A DNA stretch of 8,534 bases from Bacteroidetes bacterium UBA5543 (GTDB taxonomy: Bacteria > Bacteroidota > Bacteroidia > Chitinophagales > Chitinophagaceae), in assembly GCA_002423665.1 (NCBI GenBank), contig DINJ01000037.1:5319-13852 (forward strand), given 5' to 3'. The translations under genes and the position numbers were made by a program. Each line of letters opens with the position of its first letter. The stretch's first letter is position 1. The notes beneath the pieces are model-generated. The model saw nothing but the letters and a program-made list of their open reading frames with translations, was not told the DNA's origin and made no database searches. Below, one piece after another: positions 6,704 through 8,534 of this stretch.

Positions 6704-7420
6704 CTATTTCCGGGCTATCGTGAATGCTATGTACTTGCTGCTATCGGGTAATATCGGTTGCAAGCTGCGGTTTATAAAATACATAAACATATTGACTGCC
6801 TTACTTGAAAAAAAGGTTGGTAAAATACCAAATGTTTTGATTTGCACAAGGTTGAACGGGCTGAATAATCCTTTTAGCTGCGGCAAGGACAGGTAATACC
6901 AGCCTTTGCCGCCTTTCAGCCTATGGCGCATGTAGCGGTTGAGCATGCCGCCCTGCAGGTTTTCAGCGGAAAAAAAATATCCACCGGGCTTTAATAGCCG
7001 ATGGATATTATGCATAGCTTGTTCGAGTGCTTCGAAATTGCGGGAAGAGGATCTGCCGCGAGTGGGCTTTACCCCGCCTATTACCGATTTGCCAATGATG
7101 ATGTCAAACTGCGCTTCCTCCCACTCATCATTTACAATATCCAGTTGCCTGTACTCTATACTGCCTTGTACGCCATATTTTTCGTGCAGTGGCGTGGCAG
7201 ATGCAGCAACATCAGTTATATCAGTGCAGATAACGTGGAAACCCATCAAGGCCAGCCAGAGGGACAGGCCGCCATTGCGTTCTCCTATTGCCAGGACTCT
7301 GCTATCGCGAGGTAGTTCCTCCAATACAGGCAACCAGTGATGCAGCAACTGCGACCAGTTGCGTACATCCCATTCAATTATATCCTGTACGGGAAAATTA
7401 TTTGTTGCCCTGCCTGCCAA
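6704..7420 (-). CDS. Class I SAM-dependent methyltransferase
   Basis: This 238-residue protein has the SAM-binding motif VLAIGERNGG (42-51), an acidic residue ending strand 2 (D67 in ICTDI), LDI (93-95), FDIIIG (105-110) and LLKPGGYFF (142-150). These are the ordered motifs of a Rossmann-fold methyltransferase. It opens with EWDVRNWSQLL, which looks like a complete N-terminus. The only plausible start is TTG at 7418-7420: the frame is closed by a TAA five codons upstream and no ATG or GTG precedes the domain. This start places its first 23 bases inside the 2-epimerase gene. It ends with TAG followed in frame by TAA. Its place in the operon suggests it methylates a sugar, glycan end or small precursor, but the acceptor cannot be read from the sequence. 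Confidence 0.85.
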   Translation of the reverse strand: MAGRATNNFPVQDIIEWDVRNWSQLLHHWLPVLEELPRDSRVLAIGERNGGLSLWLALMGFHVICTDITDVAASATPLHEKYGVQGSIEYRQLDIVNDEWEEAQFDIIIGKSVIGGVKPTRGRSSSRNFEALEQAMHNIHRLLKPGGYFFSAENLQGGMLNRYMRHRLKGGKGWYYLSLPQLKGLFSPFNLVQIKTFGILPTFFSSKAVNMFMYFINRSLQPILPDSSKYIAFTIARK

Positions 7421-8501
7421 TATCGAGTAGTGTTTTTACAATTCGCTGTGCGGTCTTGCCATCCCACATATCGGGGATAGCGCCTTCCTTCCAGTTACCT
7501 GTAAAAATACTATTCAATGCGGATTCCAGCTTATCTAAATCGTCACCCACCAGTTCGTTGGTGCCTATCGTGACTGTTTCGGGACGTTCGGTATTGCTGC
7601 GCAGCGTGATACAGGGTACACCCATAACGGTTGTTTCCTCCTGTATACCTCCTGAATCGGTAACTACAGCCTTGCAATGGCTAACCAGGTAGATAAAGGA
7701 AAGATAGCTCAGGGGCTCGGTTACTAATAGCTTCGGGTGTGAGAAGCCCGTAGCTTCTAATGTTTTTTGTGTACGCGGGTGTACGGGAAAAATGATATGA
7801 TAGCCCGGATTGTTCTTTACCAGTGCTTCTAAAATGGCATTCAGCTTTGCCGGGTCGTCGGCATTGTGTGGGCGGTGCAGCGTAAGTACCAGGCATTTTG
7901 ATAAATCAAGTCCATACTGTTGCACCAATTCAGGTTCCGTCAACCGGTGCCTGTTCATATACAGGCTGTCTATCATAATGTTGCCTACATAATAAACATC
8001 TGCCGCGCTGACGCCACTGCGCATCAGGTTCTCATTAGCCGTTTCGGTAGGCGTAAAGAAGTAATCGCTGATAGAGTCCGTCACTATACGGTTAATCTCT
8101 TCGGGCATCGTCATATCGAACGAACGTATGCCTGCCTCAACATGCGCTACTTTAATATTCAGTTTCTTTGCTACGATGCTGCATGCCAATGTCGAATTCA
8201 CATCACCAACAACAATTACTATATCACAAGGGTTTTCCAGTAGCTCCTGCTCGAAGCCAACCATGATATTGGCAGTTTGTACAGCCTGTGTACCCGAGCC
8301 TGCATTGAGGTTGACATCCGGCAAGGGAATACCCAACTCGTCGAAGAATACACGACTGAGGTTATCATCGTAATGCTGGCCTGTATGCACCAGCCGGTAA
8401 CCAATATCAGCACCTGCATCACGTACGCGTTCTATCTCTTTTATAAGAGGCGCTACTTTTAAAAAATTAGGGCGTGCTCCTGCTACTATCGTTACCTTCA
8501 T
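7398..8501 (-). CDS. wecB: Non-hydrolysing UDP-GlcNAc 2-epimerase
   Basis: This 367-residue protein has the expected family length and motifs: GARPNFLK (8-15), VHTGQHYDD (38-46), GDVNST (99-104), HVEAGIRS (120-127), MPEEINR (132-138), TLHRPHNAD (207-215), FPVHPR (238-243) and DSGGIQEET (282-290). D100, E122, E134 and H209 line up with catalytic residues D95, E117, E131 and H213 of E. coli WecB as I recall them. It interconverts UDP-GlcNAc and UDP-ManNAc, or acts on a modified UDP-HexNAc as WbpI-type relatives do; sequence alone does not separate these, so the symbol is provisional. The ATG is preceded by AAAGGA five bases upstream, a good Shine-Dalgarno sequence for this phylum, and overlaps the stop of the preceding frame (TAATG). 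The methyltransferase starts within its 3' end. Confidence 0.92.
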   Translation of the reverse strand: MKVTIVAGARPNFLKVAPLIKEIERVRDAGADIGYRLVHTGQHYDDNLSRVFFDELGIPLPDVNLNAGSGTQAVQTANIMVGFEQELLENPCDIVIVVGDVNSTLACSIVAKKLNIKVAHVEAGIRSFDMTMPEEINRIVTDSISDYFFTPTETANENLMRSGVSAADVYYVGNIMIDSLYMNRHRLTEPELVQQYGLDLSKCLVLTLHRPHNADDPAKLNAILEALVKNNPGYHIIFPVHPRTQKTLEATGFSHPKLLVTEPLSYLSFIYLVSHCKAVVTDSGGIQEETTVMGVPCITLRSNTERPETVTIGTNELVGDDLDKLESALNSIFTGNWKEGAIPDMWDGKTAQRIVKTLLDIGRQGNK

Positions 8502-8534
8502 TATTTTCCTTTGAGCAAAAACTGGTTGAGGTGT
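8501..8534 (-). CDS. 3' end of an upstream gene (partial)
   Basis: On the minus strand one frame enters from the right edge, encodes HLNQFLLKGK and stops at TAA (8501-8503). That stop shares a base with the epimerase ATG in a TAATG junction. The same junction type occurs elsewhere in this window, which supports a real gene ending here. Ten codons are too few to identify it, and another frame is also open across this stretch. Confidence 0.45.
   Translation of the reverse strand, partial: HLNQFLLKGK

Noticed and set aside
7398..7420. Frameshift fusing epimerase and methyltransferase
   Set aside because: Both proteins have full family length and complete motifs; the overlap is a normal operon junction.
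7288..7692. 134-residue plus-strand frame across the epimerase-methyltransferase junction
   Set aside because: It is antisense to two genes with clear motifs and resembles no family I recognise.

Overview
The window looks chromosomal and from a member of the Bacteroidota, probably near Chitinophagales. The reasons are a CCC-motif membrane protein, a lipoprotein of a Bacteroidota type, -7 boxes of the form TAnnTTTG, and weak Shine-Dalgarno signals. The taxon is my inference; no rRNA or other marker gene is present.

Left block (1-1581, minus strand): four genes joined end to end by 1-4 base overlaps. In transcription order they are a stand-alone histidine phosphotransfer (HPt) protein, a DUF2752 membrane protein, a CCC-motif membrane protein, and a lipoprotein that runs off the left edge. 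The lipoprotein frame contains an in-frame TAG at codon 79, then stays open for 90 more codons to position 1. It is therefore a nonsense-interrupted gene (or a sequence error), not a complete 78-residue protein.

Middle (1582-1905): an AT-rich divergent intergenic region with one candidate -7 box for each direction and an AT-rich inverted repeat between them.

Right block (1906-8534): nucleotide-sugar and surface-glycan genes. A plus-strand four-helix membrane UDP-HexNAc 4,6-dehydratase (WbpM/PglF/CapD type) converges on a minus-strand operon. That operon reads, in transcription order: end of an unknown gene, non-hydrolysing UDP-GlcNAc 2-epimerase, SAM methyltransferase, Gfo/Idh/MocA oxidoreductase, DegT-type PLP aminotransferase, and a small PglC-like phosphoglycosyl transferase. 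A strong hairpin with a T-run separates the two convergent units. The last codons and stop of the transferase lie inside that hairpin.

Together the right-hand genes would make one or more modified amino sugars on UDP, using 4,6-dehydration, amination, C2 epimerisation and an oxidoreductase step. They would then start a lipid-linked glycan at the membrane by transferring a phosphosugar to polyprenyl phosphate. No flippase, polymerase or elongating glycosyltransferase is in the window, so this is one edge of a larger cluster. I found no RNA gene, mobile element or CRISPR array.
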